The position numbers and the translations under genes are program-made. A stretch of 64,000 bases of DNA, taken from assembly GCF_030689025.1 (NCBI RefSeq), contig NZ_JAUYWA010000004.1, forward strand, positions 124,001 through 188,000, given 5' to 3'. Numbering within the stretch: the first letter of the stretch is position 1; each line of letters opens with the position of its first letter. Shown here piece after piece: positions 46,627 to 56,480 of this stretch. The stretch is from Oceanobacter sp. 1_MG-2023 (GTDB lineage Bacteria > Pseudomonadota > Gammaproteobacteria > Pseudomonadales > Oceanobacteraceae). The notes below the pieces were generated by a model. It was not told where the DNA came from and made no database searches. It saw only the letters and a list, made by a program, of their open reading frames with translations.

Positions 46627-47268
46627 TCAGTCTTCAGGGCCAAAGCACTCAGCATAAGCCGTACAGTCATCACAGCTGGGAGCACGACAGACATAACCGC
46701 CACCGGCTTCACACAGCTGTTTGTAAAAAAAGCGTTTCCATTTCATGTCGCGATCGTTGGCGGCCACCAGCGCAGGAAAATTCTGCGACAGCAAGGCACT
46801 GAGTTCACCGCGGTTAAGCAAACCGAGGTCACGCCAGAGATGCTCTTTGCCCAGGCAACCGGCCGCAACGATATCGGCCATCAACAACTCGCTATCATCC
46901 TTGCCAGCCCGGTGTTGTAGTAATAACTGCCGGATTTCCAGCCACTCATCTTCACGCATTTCCAGCAGTTGCTGACGCAGGTCGGCACCATGACGTTGAT
47001 TGTCACGGTCTTGCTGCTGCGGAAAGGGCAAACTCTGATAACGATTCTGGCCATACAGATAGCGGTGCAAGAACCAGCGATAATCAACCGGTTTCAGCCC
47101 CAGGTAATACGGCAGGCACGTCCGTCCCTGCCGCTGGCTGCGCAGTATCTGCCCCAACCAACGGCTGGTGTTGGTACGCAGGGATTCGCGTTCGCTGGTC
47201 GATGCGGGTAATAGCTGGGTCATAATCTGGCGCCAGAGTGTAGGTTTTACCGTTACAGCCAAAGTCAT
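46627..47268 (-). CDS. nifQ: NifQ, molybdenum donor for FeMo-co synthesis
   Basis: 213 residues from the ATG at 47268 (GGAGAA upstream). The C-terminal cysteine motif CRAPSCDDCTAYAECFG (C-x4-C-x2-C-x5-C) is the hallmark of NifQ, which holds a Mo-Fe-S cluster and gives Mo to NifEN/NifH. The preceding DMKWKRFFYKQLCEAGG is also conserved. The start overlaps the NifO stop by four bases. Confidence 0.95.
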   Translation of the reverse strand: MTLAVTVKPTLWRQIMTQLLPASTSERESLRTNTSRWLGQILRSQRQGRTCLPYYLGLKPVDYRWFLHRYLYGQNRYQSLPFPQQQDRDNQRHGADLRQQLLEMREDEWLEIRQLLLQHRAGKDDSELLMADIVAAGCLGKEHLWRDLGLLNRGELSALLSQNFPALVAANDRDMKWKRFFYKQLCEAGGGYVCRAPSCDDCTAYAECFGPED

Positions 47269-47717
47269 ACCGTTTCTCCTGCCAGCGGTGTTGGGCAACC
47301 ATTGCCCTGGATATGCTTGCTGGCACAGCCTTCTATATCGTCCGGTACATCCAGTTCTTCCCGGCTACGGGTGCTCAGGCCCAGTTGCTGCTGCAGACGC
47401 GGCCAATCGAAGCCGCAGTGATACCAGCCCTCAAGCTGAATGAGCGGCCGGCGAATCAGCAAGGGTTCAGCAATCATGGCAACCATCGCTTGTTCCGGAG
47501 TGCAGTTGTCAGGATCAATATGGCCAGCCTTGACTGCCGGAGCCGAACGGTTGAACCATTTGTTGACCGGCAAGGAGCCAAAAAACCGTCGTAACTGCTG
47601 TGCCTGCCATGGCGTATCGAGCAGGTTATGTTCGATCACATCAACACCCGCTTCACGTAGAATTTTTTTCTGTCGGGTGTTGTTGATACAACCGGGTTTT
47701 TCATAAAAATGCAGCAC
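47265..47717 (-). CDS. nifO: NifO-like ArsC/Spx-fold protein
   Basis: 150 residues if the GTG at 47717 is used. GGAGG lies seven bases ahead of it, while the in-frame ATG at 47741 lacks a ribosome site. It begins VLHFYEKPGCINNTRQKKIL, a thioredoxin-like arsenate-reductase fold, and has LIRRPLIQLEGWYHCGFDW in the second half. NifO (nitrogenase-associated ArsC family) lies between fdxN and nifQ in Azotobacter and affects Mo routing. It is the same place here. Confidence 0.88.
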   Translation of the reverse strand: MLHFYEKPGCINNTRQKKILREAGVDVIEHNLLDTPWQAQQLRRFFGSLPVNKWFNRSAPAVKAGHIDPDNCTPEQAMVAMIAEPLLIRRPLIQLEGWYHCGFDWPRLQQQLGLSTRSREELDVPDDIEGCASKHIQGNGCPTPLAGETV

Positions 47718-47773
47718 GATAAAACCTCCTGTTTCGACCATAAAACGGTTCTTGCGACGATGACTAACCAGCG

Positions 47774-48052
47774 TTAGCGAGCCTGGATTTCTTGTAAGGC
47801 TTCAGCCATTTTTTCTGGTGGAATACCGGTCAGGGAACCCGGTGGATTGATTGCCACACCAGACGCATCCAGAATTGCCTCTTCAATCGGACAAATACTG
47901 GCGCATTGAGGCTGGGCATAATCCCCTTCACACTCTGTACATTTGCGCGCATTGATTTTGAAATGCGGTTTGCTGTCATAAATAGCTTCGCTCGGGCATA
48001 CGTCGTAACAGGCCCAGCAGTTCACGCAAGAATCAACAATAGATAACGCCAT
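47774..48052 (-). CDS. fdxN: 2[4Fe-4S] ferredoxin, NifB-associated
   Basis: 92 residues with two cluster motifs: CVNCWACYDVCP and CTECEGDYAQPQCASICP, the second with the long C-x8-C spacing seen in FdxN-type ferredoxins encoded after nifB. It is expected to donate electrons or clusters to NifB during NifB-co synthesis. Directly downstream of nifB on the same strand. Confidence 0.92.
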   Translation of the reverse strand: MALSIVDSCVNCWACYDVCPSEAIYDSKPHFKINARKCTECEGDYAQPQCASICPIEEAILDASGVAINPPGSLTGIPPEKMAEALQEIQAR

Positions 48053-48106
48053 GCTAACCTCCGAAGGTGCAGTGAATGGCCGGGTTATGCCCGGCCTGGT
48101 GATGAC

Positions 48107-49636
48107 TCAGACAGAAGCCCGTTGTGCGGAAGATGTCTCTGCGGCCGCTTCGTCAAGCACGCCGCTGGCAGCCATTTCCTGATAAACCTCCATCACGGCT
48201 TCTTCGATGGGTTCCATCGCGTGTTCGCCGTTAGGCACAATGCCGGCCTCTTCCAACAACGACCATGGCTCGTAGCCAATCTTTGAGCACAGCACGGCTT
48301 CGCAACCACTCAGGGCACGAATCGATCCGGCCAGGGCACTTTCCTTTTCGCCACAGCTGTCGTCACCCACACAGAACTGGTCGACCTTGCGATGGCTGAT
48401 AAAACGCACGCCTTTTGGAGAGGCTTCGTAGATCAGGAATTCGGTCGCATGACCAAAGTGCTGGTTGATCAGACCGCCGCCACTGGTGGCAACTGCCATC
48501 AGTGCCGGGCGCAGATCGCTGGCGATGGTATTTTCCACAGTCGGTACAGAAACCGCGGCCAGACGGCTGCGCTTGGCTTCTTTTTCGTCCAGTTCTTCGA
48601 GAATACCGGCGTGTACCACAGCACGGGTCTTCATGGCGGCGTTGTAATCGATATCCATGGCAGCAATTTTATCGAGGGTGAATTCTTCGCCCCGATCTTC
48701 ACCCAACAGGCCAACGGCATCGGCACGGCACTGACGGCAGTGACGCATCATGTTCATATCACCGGAGCAGGCATCCTGCAGATCTTGCAGCTCTTCCGGC
48801 TCAGGCCCGCGCTGCCCCATAATGCCGAAGAAGGTGCCGTGTTCTGCTTCAGAGATCAGCGGCATCACGTTGTGCAGGAAAGCGCCTTTGGATTTGACGG
48901 TGCGCGAGACTTCTTTCAGGTGCTCATCATTCACCCCAGGAATCATCACCGAATTGACTTTCACCAGAATGCCGCGTTCAACCAGCATCTCGAGGCCTTT
49001 TTGCTGTTGGGCAATAAGGATCTTGGCGGCTTTTTCACCGTAGATACGTTTGTTATTCCAGTAAATCCAGGGATAGATTTTGGCCCCCACCGCCGGATCG
49101 ACACAGTTGATGGTGATGGTGACGTGATCAATGTTGTGCTTGGCCAGCTCTTCCACTGAGTCTGGTAAAGACAAGCCATTAGTCGATACACAGAGCTTGA
49201 TATCCGGCGCTTGCTCACTCAGCATACGGAAGGTTTCGAACGTGCGTTCGGGGTTGGCCAACGGATCGCCCGGGCCGGCAATCCCCAGTACCGTCATTTG
49301 CGGGATATTGGCCGCAACGGCTTTGGTTTTCATCACCGCTTCTTCTGGCGTTAATACTTCAGATACCACACCAGGGCGAGATTCGTTGGAGCAGTCGTAC
49401 TTGCGATTACAGTAATGGCACTGGATATTGCAAGCGGGGGCGACCGCTACGTGCATACGAGCAAAATAATGATGCGCTTCTTCGGAATAACAAGGATGGT
49501 TCTTGACCTTGTCACGAATTGAATCCGGCAGCGCCGACATCTGGTCGTTATCACTGCCGCACGAACCAGAGGCACAGCTACTGGTGGCTGCGGTTTCCTC
49601 TTTGCTTTCGTCTTGTCCAAGCACTGTCAGTTGCAT
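48107..49636 (-). CDS. nifB: NifB, FeMo-co core synthase (radical SAM)
   Basis: 509 residues from the ATG at 49636 (GAAGGAG upstream). Radical SAM motif CNIQCHYC at Cys69, Cys73 and Cys76; IAGPGDPLANP and STNGLSLPDS follow. A NifX-like domain fills the C-terminus (about 370-490; INQHFGHATEF). NifB fuses two 4Fe-4S clusters around carbide into the 8Fe-9S-C core (NifB-co). First gene of the eight-gene operon down to nafY, under a sigma-54 promoter with two NifA sites. Confidence 0.97.
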   Translation of the reverse strand: MQLTVLGQDESKEETAATSSCASGSCGSDNDQMSALPDSIRDKVKNHPCYSEEAHHYFARMHVAVAPACNIQCHYCNRKYDCSNESRPGVVSEVLTPEEAVMKTKAVAANIPQMTVLGIAGPGDPLANPERTFETFRMLSEQAPDIKLCVSTNGLSLPDSVEELAKHNIDHVTITINCVDPAVGAKIYPWIYWNNKRIYGEKAAKILIAQQQKGLEMLVERGILVKVNSVMIPGVNDEHLKEVSRTVKSKGAFLHNVMPLISEAEHGTFFGIMGQRGPEPEELQDLQDACSGDMNMMRHCRQCRADAVGLLGEDRGEEFTLDKIAAMDIDYNAAMKTRAVVHAGILEELDEKEAKRSRLAAVSVPTVENTIASDLRPALMAVATSGGGLINQHFGHATEFLIYEASPKGVRFISHRKVDQFCVGDDSCGEKESALAGSIRALSGCEAVLCSKIGYEPWSLLEEAGIVPNGEHAMEPIEEAVMEVYQEMAASGVLDEAAAETSSAQRASV

Positions 49637-49716
49637 GGTCTCAGCTCCTTCATTATGACCTGCCTGCGGCAGGTGAATCTCTGATAACCCGGGTGGGCCG
49701 GTTGCTAACAAGTCGT

Positions 49717-49732
49717 TGCAATGCCAATGCCT
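49717..49732 (-). promoter_or_regulatory. Sigma-54 promoter of nifB
   Basis: On the minus strand AGGCATTGGCATTGCA: GG and GC ten bases apart, with a good TTGCA -12 box. Predicted start near 49706, 70 bases before the nifB ATG. Confidence 0.85.
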
Positions 49733-49782
49733 AAATATAACGCTTTGTTTTTATTGGTTTTTTATATTCCAACCTGATGATT

Positions 49783-49798
49783 TGTCGTATTCCGTACA
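49783..49798. promoter_or_regulatory. NifA site 1 of nifB
   Basis: TGTCGTATTCCGTACA, exact TGT-N10-ACA, about 51 bases upstream of the -24 box. Confidence 0.8.
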
Positions 49799-49817
49799 GC
49801 ACATCCAAGGGACTTTT

Positions 49818-49833
49818 TGTGGTGTAGGGAACA
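49818..49833. promoter_or_regulatory. NifA site 2 of nifB
   Basis: TGTGGTGTAGGGAACA, exact TGT-N10-ACA, 35 bases from site 1. Confidence 0.75.
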
Positions 49834-49928
49834 AAGGCAAGAATGCTCAATGTCATCGTAATCGTGATTTTTTGTCACAAACATGTGATTCCTGGCGTCC
49901 AGGAACAGCAAGCTATAGAGCAGAAAGT

Positions 49929-50203
49929 CTATAGGGGGCATCTATTTAATCCGGTGCTCACTCTGGGCTACCAAATGGTTTCGAATCACGAAGCCGACTT
50001 GCAGGCCTGACGGGTCAAGTCAAAAGTCGGCGACACAGAGTCGAGATCATCCGGCAGCCCCCGAAGGGCGCGGGTTGCCGCCGTCCAGTGCGGTGTTGAC
50101 GAATTTGAAAAGGACTCGTCATTTCGCTGCATTCGTCGCCTTGCCCTGAACAACGGCAACACTCGCGCAGAGCCGTGCAGGATTAAATCGATGTCCCCTA
50201 TAG
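49929..50203. mobile_element. 275-bp element with terminal inverted repeats (MITE-like)
   Basis: The ends 49929-49952 and 50180-50203 are inverted repeats of 24 bases that match at 22 positions; both start CTATAGGGG. The interior has no reading frame of note. TATA flanks both ends and could be a target duplication. The right end forms the nifA stop codon (TAG of CTATAG). No transposase is present, so if mobile it is non-autonomous. Confidence 0.6.
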
Positions 50204-51802
50204 CTTGCGCACGTTGATTTTCATGGTTTGGATCCGATAGGCAATTTGACGCGGCGTCATATTCAGCAGGCGGGCGGCTTTAGCCTGTACCCAGCCGGTC
50301 TGTTCGAGAGCGGCAATCAGACGCTCCCGCTCATCCATTTCCGGGTTGTCGAGGTCAACACTGGTCGCTGAGGCCGGGGACGGATGACTGTAGCCTGAAT
50401 GACTATGGCTGCTGGCCATCGTCTGGCGCTGATGATCCGGCAAGGCAATCACATCGCTGTCGATAATGCCTTCTTCACTCATCACTGCCGCCCGTTCGAG
50501 ACAGTTTTCGAGCTGCCGGACATTGCCGGGCCAGTCATGACTCATCAGGATACGAATGGCATTGTCAGTCAGACGCAAGGGACGCCCTTGCTGACGCGAA
50601 ACCTTGTCGAGCAGGAAGGTAGCCAGTTCCGGAACATCCACCAGCCGTTCACGTAACGGTGGCAACTGGATTGCCATCACATTCAGGCGATAATAAAGAT
50701 CTTCACGGAAGCGGCCTTTTTCGACTTCTTCTTCCAGGTTGCGATTGGTAGCGGCAACAATACGGACATTGACCTTGATGGTTTGGCCACCCCCTACCCG
50801 TTCCAGCTCACCTTCTTGTAATACACGTAATAACTTGGCCTGGAACAGAGCCGAGATTTCACCAATTTCATCCAGAAACAAGGTGCCACCATCCGCTTGT
50901 TCAAAACGCCCTTTGCGCTGTTTGACGGCATTGGTAAAAGCGCCTTTTTCGTGACCGAACAATTCGGATTCCAGCAGGTTTTCTGGCAAGGAAGCACAGT
51001 TAAGACAGACAAAGTGGCTGTGCGCTCGCGGCGAATTATAGTGAATGGCGTTGGCAATCAACTCCTTACCAGTACCAGACTCGCCCAGAATCAGTACGGT
51101 GCTGTCCCACTTGGCGACCCGACGTACCTGGTCAAAGACCCGGCGCATGCCATCGGAGTGGCCGACCACCATATTGTCAAAACCATATTTGACCCGAACC
51201 TCACGGCGCAGCTCATCGCGCTCCCGGGCAATGGTCTGGCCTTCTTCCTGATTGACCAGTAGACGGACTGTCTGGGATAACAGGTTGGCCGCAGCGGTCA
51301 TAAACTCGGTACGCTCGGCCAGATAGTCATCCGCCGGAACGTCAGGTTGAGCTGCCAGAACACCAATCGCCTTGCCTTTGGCATCCCGAATCGGCACACC
51401 GATAAAAGGCAGCTCCAGATCGTAGAGTTCCAGCCGATCAAGAAATCGTGGTTCGCTGGAAATACGCCCCAGCACAATCGACTGGTTACTCGACAGAACG
51501 CGGCCAACAATACCTTCGCCGGGCTGGTATTTGACCGATGGAGCCTTGCCGCCCCCATCGCTATCACGATACACAGCGCCTACTTGCAAGGTGCTGTTTT
51601 CCGGGTCAAACAGATTGATTACACCGTGCTGCAAGCCGCCGTGATTGTGTAAAACCGCCAGAATCCCTGTCAGGGTTTCTTCAATGGTGCTGGCTGCTGA
51701 TAACACGCCAGCCACTTCAGCCAGGCAACGGAACTGTCGCTCCATCAGCTCGGATTTGCTGTTAATGCGTTTGCCAGCCGCTAATCGGGAGGTTGTCATC
51801 AT
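50198..51802 (-). CDS. nifA: NifA, sigma-54-dependent activator of nif genes
   Basis: 534 residues; AGGAGG precedes tandem ATGs at 51802 and 51799. GAF domain (about 35-185), AAA+ domain (about 210-445) with Walker A GESGTGKE (240-247), Walker B LFLDEIGE and arginine-finger region, then a C-terminal Fis-type helix-turn-helix (GWVQAKAARLLNMTPRQIAY). The sigma-54-contact loop reads GAFTNA (287-292) rather than GAFTGA. It lacks the interdomain Cys motif of oxygen-sensing alphaproteobacterial NifA, as expected where NifL is present. Nine bases after nifL. Confidence 0.97.
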   Translation of the reverse strand: MMTTSRLAAGKRINSKSELMERQFRCLAEVAGVLSAASTIEETLTGILAVLHNHGGLQHGVINLFDPENSTLQVGAVYRDSDGGGKAPSVKYQPGEGIVGRVLSSNQSIVLGRISSEPRFLDRLELYDLELPFIGVPIRDAKGKAIGVLAAQPDVPADDYLAERTEFMTAAANLLSQTVRLLVNQEEGQTIARERDELRREVRVKYGFDNMVVGHSDGMRRVFDQVRRVAKWDSTVLILGESGTGKELIANAIHYNSPRAHSHFVCLNCASLPENLLESELFGHEKGAFTNAVKQRKGRFEQADGGTLFLDEIGEISALFQAKLLRVLQEGELERVGGGQTIKVNVRIVAATNRNLEEEVEKGRFREDLYYRLNVMAIQLPPLRERLVDVPELATFLLDKVSRQQGRPLRLTDNAIRILMSHDWPGNVRQLENCLERAAVMSEEGIIDSDVIALPDHQRQTMASSHSHSGYSHPSPASATSVDLDNPEMDERERLIAALEQTGWVQAKAARLLNMTPRQIAYRIQTMKINVRKL

Positions 51803-51811
51803 GTTTGCCTC

Positions 51812-53437
<1,626 letters not shown>

Positions 53438-53455
53438 CTATACCTTAATGGTTGG

Positions 53456-53471
53456 AGCAAGGAGTATGCCG
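53456..53471 (-). promoter_or_regulatory. Sigma-54 promoter of nifLA
   Basis: On the minus strand CGGCATACTCCTTGCT: GG and GC ten bases apart, TTGCT -12 box. It lies about 45 bases before the nifL ATG. Confidence 0.8.
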
Positions 53472-53503
53472 CGATAAAAATTAACTGAGAGGCCCATGTT
53501 CTC

Positions 53504-53519
53504 TGTCAATAGCCCGACA
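53504..53519. promoter_or_regulatory. NifA site, nifL-rnfA region (1)
   Basis: TGTCAATAGCCCGACA, exact TGT-N10-ACA, about 33 bases upstream of the nifL -24 box. Confidence 0.75.
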
Positions 53520-53533
53520 ATGCCGCCGACATT

Positions 53534-53549
53534 TGTCGTCAATACGACA
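53534..53549. promoter_or_regulatory. NifA site, nifL-rnfA region (2)
   Basis: TGTCGTCAATACGACA, exact TGT-N10-ACA within a longer perfect palindrome (TTTGTCGT-CAAT-ACGACAAA). The strongest site in the window by symmetry. Confidence 0.85.
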
Positions 53550-53575
53550 AAGGCTTTTTCCGGTTTTTTGCCAAT

Positions 53576-53591
53576 TGTCGCAAACCCTACA
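53576..53591. promoter_or_regulatory. NifA site, nifL-rnfA region (3)
   Basis: TGTCGCAAACCCTACA, exact TGT-N10-ACA, about 113 bases upstream of the rnfA -24 box. Confidence 0.75.
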
Positions 53592-53662
53592 AGCTGAATC
53601 TTTGTCGTTTTTCTATCAAATGCCCTGTTATCAGGCCTTGCGCACCATTCTCAGTCATTCCT

Positions 53663-53682
53663 TTGTCGCTTACCTGCGACAA
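53663..53682. promoter_or_regulatory. NifA-like palindrome with 12-base spacing
   Basis: TTGTCGC-TTACCT-GCGACAA, perfect 7-base arms. It differs from a NifA site in having twelve instead of ten bases between TGT and ACA, and lies about 20 bases upstream of the rnfA -24 box. Confidence 0.5.
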
Positions 53683-53702
53683 CAGCATTCGCCTCAAATC
53701 CA

Positions 53703-53718
53703 TGGCACAGGAAATGCA
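53703..53718 (+). promoter_or_regulatory. Sigma-54 promoter of the rnf operon
   Basis: TGGCACAGGAAATGCA: full TGGCAC -24 box with GC ten bases after GG. Start predicted near 53729, 34 bases before rnfA. Confidence 0.88.
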
Positions 53719-53762
53719 ATTTTGTGCTCATACGACCGACCCGCCGAATTTCAGGAGACCTT

Positions 53763-54335
53763 ATGGAATATCTGTTGATTCTGGTCAGCACATCGCTGGT
53801 CAACAACATCGTACTGGTGAAGTTCCTGGGTCTGTGCCCTTTGATGGGTGTCTCCAGCAATGTATCCGCTGCCTGGGGCATGAGCCTGGCCACCACCTTT
53901 GTACTGACGCTCTCGGCGCTATGCAGCTGGATGATTGAACACTGGCTACTACAGCCTCTGGATATCGAATTCCTGCGCATCCTGTCCTTTATTCTGATTA
54001 TTGCGGCAGTGGTGCAATTCACCGAGGTACTGATCCGCCGGGCCAGCCCCCTGCTGCACAAGGCACTGGGTATTTACCTGCCGCTGATTACGACCAACTG
54101 CGCTGTACTCGGGGTAGCACTGCTGAATATCACCGAGGAGCACAACCTGGTCGAAAGCCTGATGTTTGGCCTCGGCTCCGCCCTCGGCTTTGTCATTGTC
54201 ATGGTGATGTTTGCCGGACTGCGGGAGCGGCTGGCATTGGCCAATGTTCCTGAGCTGTTCAGTGGCACGCCGATCAGTCTGGTGACTGCCGGTTCGTTGT
54301 CGCTGGTATTTATGGGCTTTAGCGGAATGATCTGA
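53763..54335 (+). CDS. rnfA: Rnf complex subunit RnfA
   Basis: 190 residues from the ATG at 53763 (AGGAGA upstream); six membrane segments, with [19 protein letters not shown] at the N-terminus and [14 protein letters not shown] in the middle. Cys residues in these two half-repeats bind a 2Fe-2S cluster inside the membrane. First gene of the rnfABCDGEH operon, which drives reduction of ferredoxin for nitrogenase with the ion gradient. Confidence 0.96.
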   Translation: MEYLLILVSTSLVNNIVLVKFLGLCPLMGVSSNVSAAWGMSLATTFVLTLSALCSWMIEHWLLQPLDIEFLRILSFILIIAAVVQFTEVLIRRASPLLHKALGIYLPLITTNCAVLGVALLNITEEHNLVESLMFGLGSALGFVIVMVMFAGLRERLALANVPELFSGTPISLVTAGSLSLVFMGFSGMI

Positions 54336-54412
54336 ATGCGCCGTCCTCGACGCCGTGTTGTTTCTTACCACTCACGCCGGTGCAGACCGGCACAGGATCT
54401 TCAGGAGGCATT

Positions 54413-54940
54413 ATGTTGATCGCAACCTTGGTACTCACTCTCTTAGGCCTGGTGCTTGGAGGCCTGTTGGGTCTGGCCGCCAAATACTTTGCCACGGGTG
54501 ATGACGATCCTATCGTAAAAGAGATCGAACAGATGTTACCTGGCAGCCAATGCGGCCAGTGTGGTTTTCCTGGCTGCACCCCGGCGGCAGAAGCCATTGC
54601 CAACGGCGACGCCGCCGTTACCTGCTGTCCTCCGGGAGGCCGGGCGCTGGCGGAAAACCTTGCTCGCCTGCTCGACGTCGATATGTCGACACTGGGAGAG
54701 TCCCCGCAACCGCTATTGGCCAATATCGATGAAAACCTCTGTACCGGTTGTACTCGCTGCTACAAGGCTTGCCCCACCGATGCCATTGTCGGTGCCAGCA
54801 AACAGATTCATGTTGTGGTCGCCAAGGCCTGCACGGGTTGCAGCCAATGCCTTGAAGCCTGTCCGGAAGACTGCATCAGCCTGAACACAGCACCGGTGAC
54901 GCTGGAACGCTGGCACTGGTCGAAACCCGAGGCAGCCTGA
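54413..54940 (+). CDS. rnfB: Rnf complex subunit RnfB
   Basis: 175 residues from the ATG at 54413 (AGGAGG upstream). N-terminal membrane helix (LIATLVLTLLGLVLGGLLGL), a four-Cys cluster domain (GSQCGQCGFPGCTPAAEA, closing with CCPPGG) and two 4Fe-4S motifs CTGCTRCYKACP and CTGCSQCLEACP. RnfB is the electron exit point toward ferredoxin. Confidence 0.95.
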   Translation: MLIATLVLTLLGLVLGGLLGLAAKYFATGDDDPIVKEIEQMLPGSQCGQCGFPGCTPAAEAIANGDAAVTCCPPGGRALAENLARLLDVDMSTLGESPQPLLANIDENLCTGCTRCYKACPTDAIVGASKQIHVVVAKACTGCSQCLEACPEDCISLNTAPVTLERWHWSKPEAA

Positions 54941-54941
54941 T

Positions 54942-56480
54942 ATGTTATTCGGACTAGGAAAAATCCGTGGTGGCGTCCACCCCGACGGCCATAAAATCGA
55001 CAGTGCCCGGCTGGTTATCAACAGTCAGTTGCCCTTGCCCGACACCCTCTGGTTGCCGCTCTGCCAGCATTCCGGCGAAGATGCCAGGCCGCTGGTGCAA
55101 GCCGGAGAGCGTGTACTCAAGGGTCAGCGTATTGCCGCTGCCGCAGGGCGTTTTTCAGCCAATATTCACGCTCCGACCTCAGGCACGATTACGTCGATAG
55201 ACACCATTACCATGCCCCACCCGTCAGGGCTGCCTGCCAATGCCATTATTTTACAACCGGATGGCAAGGATGAATGGATAACACTGCAGCCACCCGCTGA
55301 CCCGTTTTCGATGCCACAGGAAGCGTTGGCCACCCTGGTGGAGCAAGCCGGCATTGTCGGGATGGGGGGCGCTATTTTCCCTGCCGCCATCAAGTTGCGT
55401 CAGGGCCGTCGTTTTGAAATCAAGACCCTGATTGTCAATGGCAGTGAGTGTGAACCCTATCTGACCACGGATGATCGCCTGATGCGTGAGCGCGCCGCCG
55501 AGATTGTCGAAGGTGCGCGACTGGTACGCTACATTATCGAAGCCTACCGCACCGTTATCGCCATTGAAGACAACAAGCCCCAGGCCATTGCTGCCCTGCA
55601 AGAAGCGGCCGCCAATGTCGGGGCGATTGAAATCGTGGTGGTGCCCGCCCGCTATCCAATGGGATCGGCCAAACAACTGATCCAGGCCGTTACCGGACTG
55701 GAAGTACCCGCCGGAAAACGCAGTAATGACATTGGTGTTCTGGTTCACAATGTCGCCACCGTATACGCCATTCAGCAAGCCCTGATCCATGGCAAACCCC
55801 TGATTTCCAGGGTAACGACCGTTGCCGGAGGCTGTGTTGGCGAACCACGGAACGTCGAAGCGTTGCTGGGCACTCCGATTCATTACCTGTTTGAACAGTG
55901 CGGCGGACTCACCACAACACCCGCCCGCTTGCTGATGGGAGGCCCCATGATGGGCCAGGTATTGCCCACCACAGAGGTTCCCCTGATCAAGGGCAGCTCC
56001 GGGGTACTGGCGTTAACCAAAGCCGAAGTCAACGAACATATGCCATCGCCATGTATCCGTTGTGGCCGTTGTGTGGATGCCTGCCCGATGGGACTGCTGC
56101 CGCTGGAAATGGCTCGCAACTCAAAACAGGACGACTTCGACAGCGCTCAGGATGCCGGTTTGCGTGACTGTATTCTGTGTGGCTCCTGTTCCTACGTCTG
56201 CCCTTCCCATATCCCGCTGGTGCAGTATTTCGAATACGCCAAAGGTGAGCTGGCCGAGAGCCGTGCCAGCCAGCAGAAACTGAGCTACACCCAGGAACTG
56301 ATGGCCGCCCGTAAAGAACGGCTGGAACGGGAAGCAGCAGCCAAGGAAGCCGCCAAACAGGCGAAAAAAGCCAAGGCCAAAGCCAAAAAACCGCGTAAGG
56401 CAGCCGCCCCCACGACGGTAGCGGCTGACACCGCTGATACAGCCGAAACGGCCTCTACCACCGACCACGCGGGAGCATGA
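54942..56480 (+). CDS. rnfC: Rnf complex subunit RnfC
   Basis: 512 residues, one base after rnfB. NADH/FMN-binding domain (GIVGMGGAIFPAAIKL, NGSECEPYLTTDDRLM), then two 4Fe-4S motifs CIRCGRCVDACP and CILCGSCSYVCP. The C-terminal 90 residues form an Ala/Lys/Glu-rich coil (EAAAKEAAKQAKKAKAKAKK), common in gammaproteobacterial RnfC. It takes electrons from NADH at the cytoplasmic side. Confidence 0.96.
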   Translation: MLFGLGKIRGGVHPDGHKIDSARLVINSQLPLPDTLWLPLCQHSGEDARPLVQAGERVLKGQRIAAAAGRFSANIHAPTSGTITSIDTITMPHPSGLPANAIILQPDGKDEWITLQPPADPFSMPQEALATLVEQAGIVGMGGAIFPAAIKLRQGRRFEIKTLIVNGSECEPYLTTDDRLMRERAAEIVEGARLVRYIIEAYRTVIAIEDNKPQAIAALQEAAANVGAIEIVVVPARYPMGSAKQLIQAVTGLEVPAGKRSNDIGVLVHNVATVYAIQQALIHGKPLISRVTTVAGGCVGEPRNVEALLGTPIHYLFEQCGGLTTTPARLLMGGPMMGQVLPTTEVPLIKGSSGVLALTKAEVNEHMPSPCIRCGRCVDACPMGLLPLEMARNSKQDDFDSAQDAGLRDCILCGSCSYVCPSHIPLVQYFEYAKGELAESRASQQKLSYTQELMAARKERLEREAAAKEAAKQAKKAKAKAKKPRKAAAPTTVAADTADTAETASTTDHAGA

